From an uncultured Flavobacteriaceae bacterium (lineage in GTDB: Bacteria; Bacteroidota; Bacteroidia; Flavobacteriales; Flavobacteriaceae): 64,000 bases of DNA. The notes beneath the pieces were generated by a model. That model saw only the letters and a list, made by a program, of their open reading frames with translations. It searched no databases and was not told the DNA's origin. A program made the position numbers and the translations under genes. Location: contig CALLUG010000004.1 in the NCBI GenBank assembly GCA_938011315.1, forward strand, positions 1-64,000, written 5' to 3'. Numbering within the stretch: the stretch's first letter is position 1; each line of letters starts with the position of its first letter. Positions 9,049 to 17,195 of the stretch are shown here, piece by piece.

Positions 9049-9447
9049 TTATTTTTTTTCTAAAGGAAATCCTTTAAATTTCCATTTTGCAATACCACCT
9101 TCTAGTTCGTAAATTTTAACAAAACCTGCTTTCTTCATTTTGTCCACACAGCTACTACTTCTTCCTCCTTTTTCGCAATACACTACTACAGGTTTAGATT
9201 TATCTAGTTGTTGTATTTCTAAATCGAAGGTAGGGGATAGGTAGTCTATATTTTGAGCTTTTTGGATGTATCCATTTTTATATTCATTATTGGTTCTTAC
9301 ATCTACTACTTGTACGTTTTCAAGCTGTGTTATTTGCTTCATCTCTTCGGCAGTTATAATTTCTACAACACTTGCATTACTAGAGTTTAAACAACTATAG
9401 TTAATACTTGTTAATACGATGAGCAAAAGAGTTAAATATGGTTTCAT
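9049..9447 (-). CDS. Rhodanese-like lipoprotein
   Basis: A single-domain sulfurtransferase with a lipoprotein signal. The start chosen is the ATG at 9447, giving 132 residues (MKPYLTLLLIVLTSINYSC). The first hydrophobic stretch then ends in a lipobox-like SINYSC, whereas an upstream Met would bury the signal and overlap the preceding gene. The rhodanese domain follows, with VVDVRTNNEY and the active-site loop CEKGGRS, in which the Cys carries the persulfide. It probably acts at the periplasmic face of the inner or outer membrane. It is the second gene of a pair of rhodaneses, 10 nt apart, so they are likely co-transcribed. The substrate is unknown. Confidence 0.85.
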   Translation of the reverse strand: MKPYLTLLLIVLTSINYSCLNSSNASVVEIITAEEMKQITQLENVQVVDVRTNNEYKNGYIQKAQNIDYLSPTFDLEIQQLDKSKPVVVYCEKGGRSSSCVDKMKKAGFVKIYELEGGIAKWKFKGFPLEKK

Positions 9448-9457
9448 ATAGTGCTGT

Positions 9458-9772
9458 TTAACGCGTTGTAATTTCTCCATTCCACTCATTAATTCCCCCT
9501 AGTAGATTGTAGGTATTAGCAAAGCCTAATTGTTCCATAATATTACAGGCTTGATTGCTTCTGTTTCCTGACCTACAATAAATATAATAGTTTTTAGATT
9601 TGTCTAAGGCCTCTATTTCGTTAATAAATTCTTGACCTAGATAGAGGTCTATGTGTTTTGCGTTGGGTATCATTCCGTCTTCTATTTCGGCATCTGTCCT
9701 GACATCTAAAATGCAAGCATTAGCATCGTTTTGTATTCTTTCCTTCCACTGTGTTTGGTTTAAATCTGCCAT
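9458..9772 (-). CDS. Cytoplasmic single-domain rhodanese
   Basis: A 104-residue rhodanese without signal sequence. The CDC25-like substrate motif (ILDVRTDAEIEDGMIPNAKHID) and active-site loop CRSGNRS (within YYIYCRSGNRSNQA) are intact. Single-domain rhodaneses pass sulfane sulfur between thiols in sulfur trafficking or cyanide/thiosulfate detoxification. The stop codon lies 10 nt from the start of the lipoprotein rhodanese, giving a cytoplasmic and an exported copy in one transcript. Confidence 0.9.
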   Translation of the reverse strand: MADLNQTQWKERIQNDANACILDVRTDAEIEDGMIPNAKHIDLYLGQEFINEIEALDKSKNYYIYCRSGNRSNQACNIMEQLGFANTYNLLGGINEWNGEITTR

Positions 9773-9972
9773 AGTTTTGTGTGGGTAAATTTAACATTAT
9801 TTTATGATATATTTATTATAGACGTAAAAAAAATATAAACGTTACATTTGAAAAAAAATATATAACACTATAAATGTAATAACATAGAGTTAACGTGTTT
9901 TTTTTCTTAATTAAAATTTTGTTATATTCTGCTTTAGCCTATTTTGCATGAGTTTGTAAAAAAAATAGATTG

Positions 9973-10538
9973 ATGAAGAAGTTAGTAGTGGTGCTATTAG
10001 TTGTTGTAAGTTTTAGCTGTAAAAAAAAACAAGGCGTACACGTATTATTTTCAAACAGAAAATGGTGAATTTTTTGAAAACAAGTACGACTTAGAGGAAG
10101 TAGAAAGAATAACGTTTCCTCTAGATGATGTTTCAGGATATTTACATCATTCTGTTGGATTCAATAAATCCTCTTCTGATAATGAGTACTATTATTCGTT
10201 TTTGAACAATCAAGACAAATCCATTACTTTTTATAACTTAAAAGAAAAAAAACAAGAAAAGTTTAACAAGTAATGTTACAAATACAATGATTGAAATAAT
10301 TGATAGCCTTGAAAAAGAAACAGCTGTAGTGTTTACAGGAGTAAGGGATATGAAGTTGTTTAAACTACAGGTTGATACTTCGTTTTTAACGAAACCCAAT
10401 ATCGTAATTGACAGCGAAAATATTTTTAAAAGATCCGAAGTATCATCCATCTACCCTCAGGTAATATTTCTTAAAAAAGAGCGTGTTGCTGCGATTAACA
10501 TTTTTGACAAATCGTTGTTACTGCCTCAAATACCTTAA
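9973..10538 (+). pseudogene. Frameshifted lipoprotein gene related to the gene at 30149-31339
   Basis: An ATG at 9973 opens a lipoprotein signal (MKKLVVVLLVVVSFSC), but the frame stops after about 31 codons. Reading on after the A9 tract at 10021-10029 with one A fewer gives YYFQTENGEFFE and then a long segment that aligns with the start of the 396-residue lipoprotein at 30149 (shared QTENG, I-x-x-PL, Y-x-S-x-LN and SxTFxNL). It stops again at 10270-10272. Removing one A from the A8 tract at 10245-10252 opens the frame to the stop at 10536-10538. The repaired product would be 187 residues, about half the length of the paralogue. So this is a remnant with two +1 shifts at homopolymers, or two sequencing errors in a shorter intact gene. 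Confidence 0.75.
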
Positions 10539-10673
10539 TTTTTGCCAAATCAAAAATTGAGTTTTCAAATTAAGTAAAACCAATCCCTTTATGTTACAAA
10601 CAAAATAAAGATTTTATATTATAATTGGTATAAAACAGCATTACTTCTTTAAGGGCGAGTCATTTTTTTTATC

Positions 10674-10708
10674 AAAAAAAGGCTACCTTTTTGAGGTAAC
10701 CTTTTTTT
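10674..10708 (-). terminator. Rho-independent terminator downstream of rplS
   Basis: A GGTTACC/GGTAGCC stem flanked by paired A7/T7 tracts, with a loop of about seven bases, lies 32 nt beyond the rplS stop. It could work in both directions, because T runs are present on both strands. Confidence 0.85.
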
Positions 10709-10739
10709 GTAATTATTTTTGTTAATAACAAGAAGTGGA

Positions 10740-11090
10740 TTAACGTCTTCTTTCTTTAATTCTCGCTTTTTTACCAGTAAGTTCTCTAAAGTAAAAGATT
10801 CTTGCTCTACGCACTTTACCTCTTTTATTGACTTCAATTTTTTGCAAAGCAGGTAAGTTTAATGGAAAAATACGCTCTACACCAACGGTGCCTGACATTT
10901 TTCTAATCGTAAAGGTTTCGGAGGTTCCTGTTCCTCGTCGTTGCAACACAACGCCTCTAAAAAACTGTGTTCGTACTTTTTCACCTTCTCTAATTTCGTA
11001 AAATACAGTAATTGTATCTCCTGCTCCGAATTCGGGAAATTCTTTTTTTGCTACAAATTCGTCTTGTACAAATTTTATTAAAGCTTCCAT
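10740..11090 (-). CDS. rplS: 50S ribosomal protein L19
   Basis: A 116-residue L19, full length. It sits at the 30S-50S interface and helps form intersubunit bridges. The sequence shows the family core GDTITVFYEIREGEKVRTQFFRGVV, the basic RRGTGTSETFTIRKMS segment and the C-terminal KVRRARIFYFRELTGKKARIKE. It lies downstream of trmD on the same strand, the usual rpsP-rimM-trmD-rplS neighbourhood in bacteria, although rpsP and rimM are not here. A 180-nt gap with dyad symmetry separates it from trmD, and a strong terminator follows. Confidence 0.97.
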   Translation of the reverse strand: MEALIKFVQDEFVAKKEFPEFGAGDTITVFYEIREGEKVRTQFFRGVVLQRRGTGTSETFTIRKMSGTVGVERIFPLNLPALQKIEVNKRGKVRRARIFYFRELTGKKARIKERRR

Positions 11091-11170
11091 TTTTTGTAGT
11101 ATTTAATAGATTTTTTCAAAATAACATTCACGATTTTCGCTAGAGGTTAGTTCAAAATTAGGCGCAAAAC

Positions 11171-11230
11171 TAAGTATTATTTAATCGTTAAGCAATACTT
11201 ATAGTGTTTTTTTTTGTAGAGGTACCTCTA
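11171..11230 (-). promoter_or_regulatory. Dyad-symmetry elements in the rplS leader region
   Basis: Between trmD and rplS lie a perfect 14-bp palindrome TAGAGGTACCTCTA (11217-11230) and a hairpin with 8-bp arms (11171-11178 with 11194-11201). They sit where the 5' leader of an rplS transcript, or a trmD terminator, would be. A ribosomal-protein leader role is possible but not shown by sequence alone. Confidence 0.35.
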
Positions 11231-11271
11231 TTATTTTTAGTACGTTCATAAATTTAAAAAAAAAATCTAAA

Positions 11272-11949
11272 TTAATCTTTTAACAAATCTGGTCTGCGTT
11301 GTTGTGTACGCTTATAGGCTTGTTCTTCTCTCCATTTATCAATTTCAGGAAAGTTACCACTGCACAATACTTCGGGAACGGTCATCCCTTTATACTCTCT
11401 AGGTTTGGTGTAAATAGGGGGGGCTAGCATGTTATCTTGAAATGAATCTGTTAGGGCAGAGGTTTCGTTGCCTAGCACTCCTGGGATTAGTCGTATTATA
11501 GCATCGCATAGTACTGCTGCGCCAAGCTCTCCTCCCGATAGGACGTAGTCTCCAATAGAAATTTCTTTGGTAATAAAATAATCTCGTACACGTTGGTCTA
11601 CGCCTTTATAATGCCCACAAAGGATAATAATATTTTTTTTTAGCGAGATATGGTTTGCAGTGCTTTGGTTTAAGGTTTCCCCATCGGGCGTCATGTATAT
11701 CACTTCATCATAATCACGTTCTGCTTTTAGTTTACTAATACAGTTATCGATAGGTGCTATAGTCATTACCATACCAGCACCACCACCAAACTGGGTATCG
11801 TCTACAGATTTGCGTTTGTCTGTAGTATAATCGCGTAAGTTATGAAAATGAACATTGACCAAGTTGGCCTGTATGGCGCGCTGTAGTATAGAGGCCTCAA
11901 ACGGACTTTTTAGTAATTCTGGTAACACCGTAATAATGTCGATTCGCAT
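11272..11949 (-). CDS. trmD: tRNA (guanine-N1-)-methyltransferase
   Basis: A 225-residue SPOUT methyltransferase that makes m1G37 in tRNAs with a G36, preventing +1 frameshifting. The trefoil-knot cofactor region is clear: [12 protein letters not shown], then [14 protein letters not shown]. The conserved FGGGAGMV loop and the C-terminal DNA/RNA-binding helix are also present. The start [13 protein letters not shown] is the standard N-terminus. It lies 44 nt after the coiled-coil membrane-protein gene and upstream of rplS on the same strand. Confidence 0.97.
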   Translation of the reverse strand: MRIDIITVLPELLKSPFEASILQRAIQANLVNVHFHNLRDYTTDKRKSVDDTQFGGGAGMVMTIAPIDNCISKLKAERDYDEVIYMTPDGETLNQSTANHISLKKNIIILCGHYKGVDQRVRDYFITKEISIGDYVLSGGELGAAVLCDAIIRLIPGVLGNETSALTDSFQDNMLAPPIYTKPREYKGMTVPEVLCSGNFPEIDKWREEQAYKRTQQRRPDLLKD

Positions 11950-11993
11950 GGTTTAATTTATTTTAATGCTTCAAATTACAGTGTGTTATGTAG

Positions 11994-12647
11994 TTATATG
12001 CCTTTTTGCTTGTTAATTTCATCTTGTAACTGCCGACGCACTTTTTGTTCACGTTCTAGGGCGTTACGTCTATGTGCTTCAAAATCTTCTTCAATTTCAA
12101 TTAAAGATTTTTTGGCAGATTTGGTAATAATATTGCTATTTCGATACTTAAAAATAAAGATAAAAAGAAGAATAAACAGCAGGCTTATAATTGCCCACAT
12201 TAATACATTGTAAGAGGTTTTAGACAGCTGCGTTCCAAATACATTAATACTGTCTGTTTTGCTATTGGTTTCGTCTAGTATTGCTTGTGTATTATTTAGG
12301 TTTAGTTTTAGCTTTGTAATTTGTTCTTCTTGTTGTTTAATAACATTACTAGCGTCATCATTTTTGCTTTGTAGAGCTTTGAGTGAGTCTAAGGTTTGTT
12401 TTTTTAATTCGTTTAGGAGGTTCGTTCTAATTATTTTATAGGGACGCCCCCTTTTGTCGGTCCAATTACTAGCTTTTCCTACAGTAATCTCAAATTGAGA
12501 TTTGATGGTTTCTTTTGTTTCAGTAGTTTTGGTTTGAGTTGTTTGTTGTGCAAAAACAGGGTTACCAAAACTGAATAGACAAATGACGACTAGAATAAGT
12601 TTTGCATTAAGTGTCGCAAACAACATTTGTAAGTTTTTAAAATTCAT
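11994..12647 (-). CDS. Coiled-coil inner-membrane protein of unknown function
   Basis: A 217-residue protein. The N-terminus has a hydrophobic export signal (AKLILVVICLFSFGNPVFAQ, about 16-35). A Thr/Lys-rich segment and a periplasmic helical, coiled-coil-prone region (about 75-135) follow. A strong transmembrane helix at about 148-167 (VLMWAIISLLFILLFIFIFK) leads into a charged cytoplasmic helix with heptad character. It lies directly upstream of trmD in the same orientation and is a common neighbour of trmD in Flavobacteriaceae. It has no methyltransferase motif, so any RNA-modification label taken from its neighbour would be wrong. The function is unknown. Confidence 0.75.
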   Translation of the reverse strand: MNFKNLQMLFATLNAKLILVVICLFSFGNPVFAQQTTQTKTTETKETIKSQFEITVGKASNWTDKRGRPYKIIRTNLLNELKKQTLDSLKALQSKNDDASNVIKQQEEQITKLKLNLNNTQAILDETNSKTDSINVFGTQLSKTSYNVLMWAIISLLFILLFIFIFKYRNSNIITKSAKKSLIEIEEDFEAHRRNALEREQKVRRQLQDEINKQKGI

Positions 12648-12684
12648 GGGTTAGGTTACGAGTTAGGTTTAATTGGTTTTTGTA

Positions 12685-14133
12685 TTAGTAGTAAGTATAA
12701 CGTCTTACCTTAGCAATATATTTTGCTAGTCTAATAACTTGGTGGCTATAGCCGTATTCATTATCATACCATATATAGAGTATAATATTTTTGCCATCTT
12801 TACGGACAATAGTTGCTTTACTATCGTATATTGCTGGTGCAGGAGAGCCAACAATATCGCTAGAAACAAGTTCATCGCTTAATTCATACTTTATTTGCTC
12901 GACCAAATCGCCTTCTAGGGCGTATTTTTTCACAATAGAGTTAATGGCTTCTTTAGAGGTTTCTTTGTCTATTTCTAAATTTAGAATAGCTAGAGAGCCG
13001 TTAGGTACAGGAACTCGAATAGCATTAGAGGTTAGTTTGCCTTCTAGGTCTGGTAAGGCTTTACTTACAGCTTTGCCTGCTCCAGTTTCTGTAATTACCA
13101 TATTTAATGCAGCAGCTCTTCCTCTACGGTATTTGCTGTGCATATTATCGACCAAGTTTTGGTCGTTTGTATAAGCATGTATGGTTTCTAAATGTCCAGA
13201 TTTTATACCAAAGGAATCGTCTATAACCTTTAACACAGGGGTAATAGCGTTGGTTGTACAAGATGCTGCCGAAAAAATATCAATCTCATTAGGATTATTT
13301 TCAAACTGATTTACACCGTGTACAATATTTGGAATGCCTTTTCCTGGTGCGGTTAGTAATACTTTGCTCACCCCTTTAGAAACTAAATGGCGGCTTAAAG
13401 CTTCTTTATCTCTAAAAGCACCTGTATTATCGATAACTAAAGCATTGTTTATACCATACGTTGTGTAATCTATATCTTCTGGTGCATTTGCAGATATTAT
13501 ATTTACGGTTGTTCCATTAATAAGCAGGGCATTATTTTTTGCATCTGCAATAACAGTTCCAGAAAAATCTCCATGCACAGAATCGTTACGCAATAGTGAA
13601 GCTCTTTTTTCTAAAACAGTTTCGTTAATTGCGCCACGCGTAACGATAGCTCTTAGCCTCATTTGACTTCCTTTGCCTGTTTTGGACATGAGTTCGCGGG
13701 CAACTAAGCGACCAATTCTGCCAAAACCATAAAGCACTACATCTTTTGGAGAAATAACTTCGTTTGTGCCTGCATCTCTAAGCTTGTCGGCGACAAAAGC
13801 TATGGCATTGCTGTATTTGTCGTCTTCTAGATGATATTCGTAAGTTAGTTTTCCTATATCTAGTTTTGCGGGAGGGATGTCTAGAGTTTTTATTGCTTGA
13901 GCAATTTCGACCGAATCAAATATTGAAATTGGCTTTTGAACAAATTCTCCAGCATACTCGTGAAGATTTAATATATCACTAACATTTTTATCTATTAGTT
14001 GATTTCTAAAAATAACAAGTTCAATAGATTTATCGTACCATAAATCGCTTATTATTTTTATAAACTCAACAGTGGCTCTTCTACGATCGCCTTGAAAGGC
14101 TAATTCTTTTTCATAAGCTTCGTTAACACTCAT
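12685..14133 (-). CDS. gap: Glyceraldehyde-3-phosphate dehydrogenase, long form
   Basis: 482 residues, about 145 longer than the classical enzyme because of a helical N-terminal extension (about 1-125) typical of one Bacteroidota isoform. The Rossmann motif VVLYGFGRIGRLVAREL starts near 130. The catalytic Cys is in SAASCTTNAITP (near 292), and the phosphate-site segments HAYTNDQ and NIILYIWYDNEYGYSHQVIRL are intact. It oxidises glyceraldehyde 3-phosphate to 1,3-bisphosphoglycerate. The extended form may be favoured in one direction, for instance gluconeogenesis, but that is inference. A TACTTTTG box upstream and the degQ terminator indicate its own transcription unit. Confidence 0.93.
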   Translation of the reverse strand: MSVNEAYEKELAFQGDRRRATVEFIKIISDLWYDKSIELVIFRNQLIDKNVSDILNLHEYAGEFVQKPISIFDSVEIAQAIKTLDIPPAKLDIGKLTYEYHLEDDKYSNAIAFVADKLRDAGTNEVISPKDVVLYGFGRIGRLVARELMSKTGKGSQMRLRAIVTRGAINETVLEKRASLLRNDSVHGDFSGTVIADAKNNALLINGTTVNIISANAPEDIDYTTYGINNALVIDNTGAFRDKEALSRHLVSKGVSKVLLTAPGKGIPNIVHGVNQFENNPNEIDIFSAASCTTNAITPVLKVIDDSFGIKSGHLETIHAYTNDQNLVDNMHSKYRRGRAAALNMVITETGAGKAVSKALPDLEGKLTSNAIRVPVPNGSLAILNLEIDKETSKEAINSIVKKYALEGDLVEQIKYELSDELVSSDIVGSPAPAIYDSKATIVRKDGKNIILYIWYDNEYGYSHQVIRLAKYIAKVRRYTYY

Positions 14134-14169
14134 TATGTTTTATTTTTTTGTTATTAAAAAAAATTTTGT

Positions 14170-14177
14170 CAAAAGTA
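14170..14177 (-). promoter_or_regulatory. Putative -7 promoter box for gap
   Basis: The minus strand reads TACTTTTG, matching the Bacteroidota TAnnTTTG element, 36 nt upstream of the gap ATG. No clear -33 TTG was found. Confidence 0.4.
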
Positions 14178-14210
14178 ATGTTTTAAAATGTTTACTCAGT
14201 TTTTTTAATT

Positions 14211-14249
14211 AAAAAAACTTTAAGACCTAGGTTAAGGTCTTAAAGTTTT
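14211..14249 (-). terminator. Strong terminator downstream of degQ
   Basis: A perfect 15-bp stem (14214-14228 with 14235-14249) with a 6-nt loop is followed on the minus strand by a T7 run. It lies 24 nt after the degQ stop and before the gap promoter region. Confidence 0.92.
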
Positions 14250-14272
14250 AATTTAGAATAAGGCTAAATATA

Positions 14273-15709
14273 TTAACGAAATATAATTTCTCTTTTTGTT
14301 TCTCCGTTGGGGTCAGAAATTTCCAATTTATAGATTTCTTCTTCAAAAGTAGAGCCGTATTTTTGTTTCAATTTATTAATATCGCTAATGTTGTTTATAG
14401 GCGTATCATTTATACTTGTTATAATATAACCTGAAGCGATACCAAAATTTCTATAAAGCTGATAATTTTGTGTATTGGCAATAATTACTCCATTTTTAAC
14501 TTCTGTGTTTTGTTTTAATTTTTCAGGAATATTTCTTAAATCCATTTTTAAAACATTGGTACTTATTAGTTCACTCTTAGATAATGTTACAGGAATTATT
14601 TTTTCTGTACCATCTCGTTGTATCGTTAGGTTAACAATGTCATTAGGGCGTTTTGATCCTAAGTAACCTCTTAAATCTGAAAATTTAGAAATTTTTACAT
14701 TATCCAATTTTTTTATAACATCTCCGGGTTTAATTCCTGCTTTTTCTGCTCCAGAACTTTCTTCTACGCCGCTAATATGAAACCCTTCTGTAATGTCTAA
14801 ATTTAGGTCTCTTGCTCTTGTGCTATTTAAGGCATCTCCAGAAATTCCTAAAATTCCTTTTTGTACGTTACCAAATTCTAAAATGTCTTCTACAACTTTG
14901 CGTGCAATATTACTTGGTACAGCAAATGAGTAGCCAACATAAGTGCCTGTTTCGGAGGTAATGGCTGTATTAATGCCTATAAGGTCTCCTTTGGTATTTA
15001 CAAGCGCACCACCAGAATTACCTGGATTTACTGCAGCATCTGTTTGTATAAAAGATTGTGTGTTTCTTCCAGACTTATCTAAATCTCGAGACTTTGCGCT
15101 AATAATGCCTGCTGTTACTGTAGAGGTTAGGTTAAAAGGATTGCCAACGGCTAGTACCCATTCGCCTATTTGTGCATTATCACTATCTGCAAAGGCGGTG
15201 TAAGGAAGCTCTTCTTCGGCATCGACTTTTAATAAAGCGATGTCTGTTTCTATGCTTGTCCCTACAAGTTTTGCTTCGTATATTTTATTATCGTTTGTAG
15301 TAATAGATATTTTTTCGGCTTTTTCTATAACATGGTTATTGGTAATAATATAACCGTCTGGCGAAATAATGACTCCCGATCCACTACCTTCTGTTGGTCT
15401 TGAACGCGGGTTTCCGTAGAGTAATAATTCAAAAGAAGTAAGTCCAGAATTACTGCCTTTAGCCATATTTTTAACATGCACAACAGAGTTTATGGTTTTG
15501 TTTGCTGCATCTACAAAATTTGGAACCTCTTTTGGTGTCAAATTAATAGTGTTACCAGTGTAGGATGTGGGAATAAATTTTGGGCTTTGATAAAATTCCT
15601 CAGCTTGGTAAGTGCTGTTAGTATCGTTTTCTATAAACGACTTGTATCCAATTAAAGTTAATGCACCCCCTATTGCAGAAACTAATACGAGTGTAAAAAT
15701 CTTTTTCAT
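14273..15709 (-). CDS. degQ: DegP/DegQ (HtrA) family periplasmic serine protease
   Basis: A 478-residue trypsin-like protease with PDZ domains that degrades or refolds misfolded envelope proteins. An N-terminal membrane/signal helix (MKKIFTLVLVSAIGGALTLIGY) is followed by the protease domain with an intact triad: His in ITNNHVIEK (about 125), Asp in ETDIALLKV (about 154) and Ser in NPGNSGGAL (about 231). PDZ1 starts at about 283 (GILGISGDALNS). A second, shorter PDZ-like region near 405-470 (NYQLYRNFGIASGYIITSIND) is atypical. A strong terminator follows. Upstream is the divergent dapF operon. Expression is probably stress-linked, but no stress element was identified. Confidence 0.93.
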   Translation of the reverse strand: MKKIFTLVLVSAIGGALTLIGYKSFIENDTNSTYQAEEFYQSPKFIPTSYTGNTINLTPKEVPNFVDAANKTINSVVHVKNMAKGSNSGLTSFELLLYGNPRSRPTEGSGSGVIISPDGYIITNNHVIEKAEKISITTNDNKIYEAKLVGTSIETDIALLKVDAEEELPYTAFADSDNAQIGEWVLAVGNPFNLTSTVTAGIISAKSRDLDKSGRNTQSFIQTDAAVNPGNSGGALVNTKGDLIGINTAITSETGTYVGYSFAVPSNIARKVVEDILEFGNVQKGILGISGDALNSTRARDLNLDITEGFHISGVEESSGAEKAGIKPGDVIKKLDNVKISKFSDLRGYLGSKRPNDIVNLTIQRDGTEKIIPVTLSKSELISTNVLKMDLRNIPEKLKQNTEVKNGVIIANTQNYQLYRNFGIASGYIITSINDTPINNISDINKLKQKYGSTFEEEIYKLEISDPNGETKREIIFR

Positions 15710-15829
15710 TTTTAGTTTAATTTTTAGTTTTTATATTACTGTAATTACAACGTTAAAATTAAAGAAATATTAGGTATTTACATTAACTTTAACTGCTTTT
15801 TAACAGCCTTACTAACCATTTAATAGTTA

Positions 15830-15837
15830 TATATTTG
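15830..15837 (+). promoter_or_regulatory. Putative -7 promoter box for the dapF-GNAT-mltG operon
   Basis: TATATTTG matches the TAnnTTTG consensus, 48 nt upstream of the dapF ATG. Confidence 0.45.
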
Positions 15838-15885
15838 CCATAATATATCAATTTTTTTTGTAATAAAAATGAAAACTGATTTTTA

Positions 15886-16671
15886 ATGACTTATACTTTT
15901 TATAAATATCAAGGTACGGGAAATGATTTTGTAATATTAGATAACCGCTTAAACACGTTTGATAAAAATAGTACTAAAGCGATTCGTTTTCTTTGCGACA
16001 GAAAATTTGGAGTAGGGGCAGACGGTCTTATACTACTAGAAACTCATCCAAAGTACGATTTTAAAATGATATATTACAATGCAGACGGAAAGGAAAGCTC
16101 TATGTGTGGTAATGGGGCACGTTGCTTAGTAGCTTTTGCTAAAGCCTTAGGACTAGTAAAAAATAAGGCAGTTTTTGAGGCTATAGATGGGGTGCACCAA
16201 GCTATTATAGCGAGTGATGTTATAAAATTACAAATGCAAGATGTAACCGCTATAGAAAACCACCAATCGCACTTATTTTTGGATACAGGATCGCCCCATC
16301 ACGTACAGATGGAAACAGAATTAAAGCATATAGATGTTAAAGCTAAAGGTGCAAAAATTCGTTATTCGTCTCCTTATACGCAGGTAGGAGTTAATGTGAA
16401 TTTTGTAGAAAAACTAGATAATACTACCTTTTCGGTTAGAACATACGAACGAGGCGTGGAAAACGAAACGTTATCTTGTGGCACAGGAGTAACAGCTGTT
16501 GCCTTGGCAATGCACCACAGTAAGCAAACACAAAGCGAATTAATTACCTTAGCAACCGTAGGAGGCGAGCTACAGGTATCTTTTAAATTTAATAACGGAA
16601 ACTATACTGATATTTGGCTAATAGGTCCTGCAGTATGTGTGTTTAAGGGAGAAGTGCAATGCGAAGTATAA
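15886..16671 (+). CDS. dapF: Diaminopimelate epimerase
   Basis: A 261-residue PLP-independent epimerase that converts LL- to meso-diaminopimelate for lysine and peptidoglycan synthesis. Both catalytic cysteines are present: Cys74 in SSMCGNGARC and Cys198 in ETLSCGTGVTA. The N-terminus MTYTFYKYQGTGNDFVILDNR is canonical. It heads a three-gene run (dapF, GNAT, mltG) with 13-nt and 11-nt overlaps, implying one transcript. The pairing with mltG fits a cell-wall theme. Confidence 0.97.
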   Translation: MTYTFYKYQGTGNDFVILDNRLNTFDKNSTKAIRFLCDRKFGVGADGLILLETHPKYDFKMIYYNADGKESSMCGNGARCLVAFAKALGLVKNKAVFEAIDGVHQAIIASDVIKLQMQDVTAIENHQSHLFLDTGSPHHVQMETELKHIDVKAKGAKIRYSSPYTQVGVNVNFVEKLDNTTFSVRTYERGVENETLSCGTGVTAVALAMHHSKQTQSELITLATVGGELQVSFKFNNGNYTDIWLIGPAVCVFKGEVQCEV

Positions 16672-17195
16672 AAGGAAAACATATTTATCTGCGTGCTTTG
16701 GAACCCGAAGATTTAGAATACGTTTATGATATTGAAAATGACGAAACAATTTGGGAAATTAGTAATACAAAAACCCCATATTCAAAGTTTTTAATTAAAC
16801 AATATTTAGATCAAGCACATAAAGATATATTTGAAGTTAAACAATTACGACTAGTCATCTCTAATTATAATCACAAAGCCTTAGGTTTTATAGATATTTT
16901 TGATTTTGATTTTTCAAATTATCGTGCAGGAATAGGAATCTTAATAAAAAATAAAATAGATAGGCAATTAGGCTATGGGGATGAAGCCTTAAATTTGCTG
17001 ATTAGTTATTGCTTTACACACTTAAATTTGCATCAATTATATTGTAATATTTCTGAAGACAATACCGCCAGTCAACATTTGTTTGAAAAACATGGCTTTA
17101 AAAGAGTAGGACTTAAAAAAGATTGGATTTTTACTAACGGTATTTATAAAAACGAATACCTATATCAATTAATACATACCACTAATGTACATTAA
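16659..17195 (+). CDS. GNAT family N-acetyltransferase (RimJ/RimL-like)
   Basis: A 178-residue acetyltransferase. The start (MRSIKGKHIYLRALEPEDLEYVYDIEND) and the acetyl-CoA-binding segment (GIGILIKNKIDRQLGYGDEALNLLISY, about 88-114) match the RimJ/RimL/SpeG-like branch. The C-terminal HGFKRVGLKKDWIFTNGIYKNEYLYQL is typical. The substrate could be a ribosomal-protein N-terminus, a polyamine or a small amine. The context between dapF and mltG does not settle this. It overlaps dapF by 13 nt and mltG by 11 nt, so translation is probably coupled. Confidence 0.88.
   Translation: MRSIKGKHIYLRALEPEDLEYVYDIENDETIWEISNTKTPYSKFLIKQYLDQAHKDIFEVKQLRLVISNYNHKALGFIDIFDFDFSNYRAGIGILIKNKIDRQLGYGDEALNLLISYCFTHLNLHQLYCNISEDNTASQHLFEKHGFKRVGLKKDWIFTNGIYKNEYLYQLIHTTNVH

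Noticed and set aside
9448-9489. Longer start for the rhodanese lipoprotein (Met at 9489)
   Set aside because: It would overlap the preceding gene and push the lipoprotein signal 14 residues inside the protein. ATG at 9447 gives a standard signal.
11994-12647. Methyltransferase label for the gene upstream of trmD
   Set aside because: The protein has an export signal, coiled coil and one membrane helix, with no SAM-binding motif.
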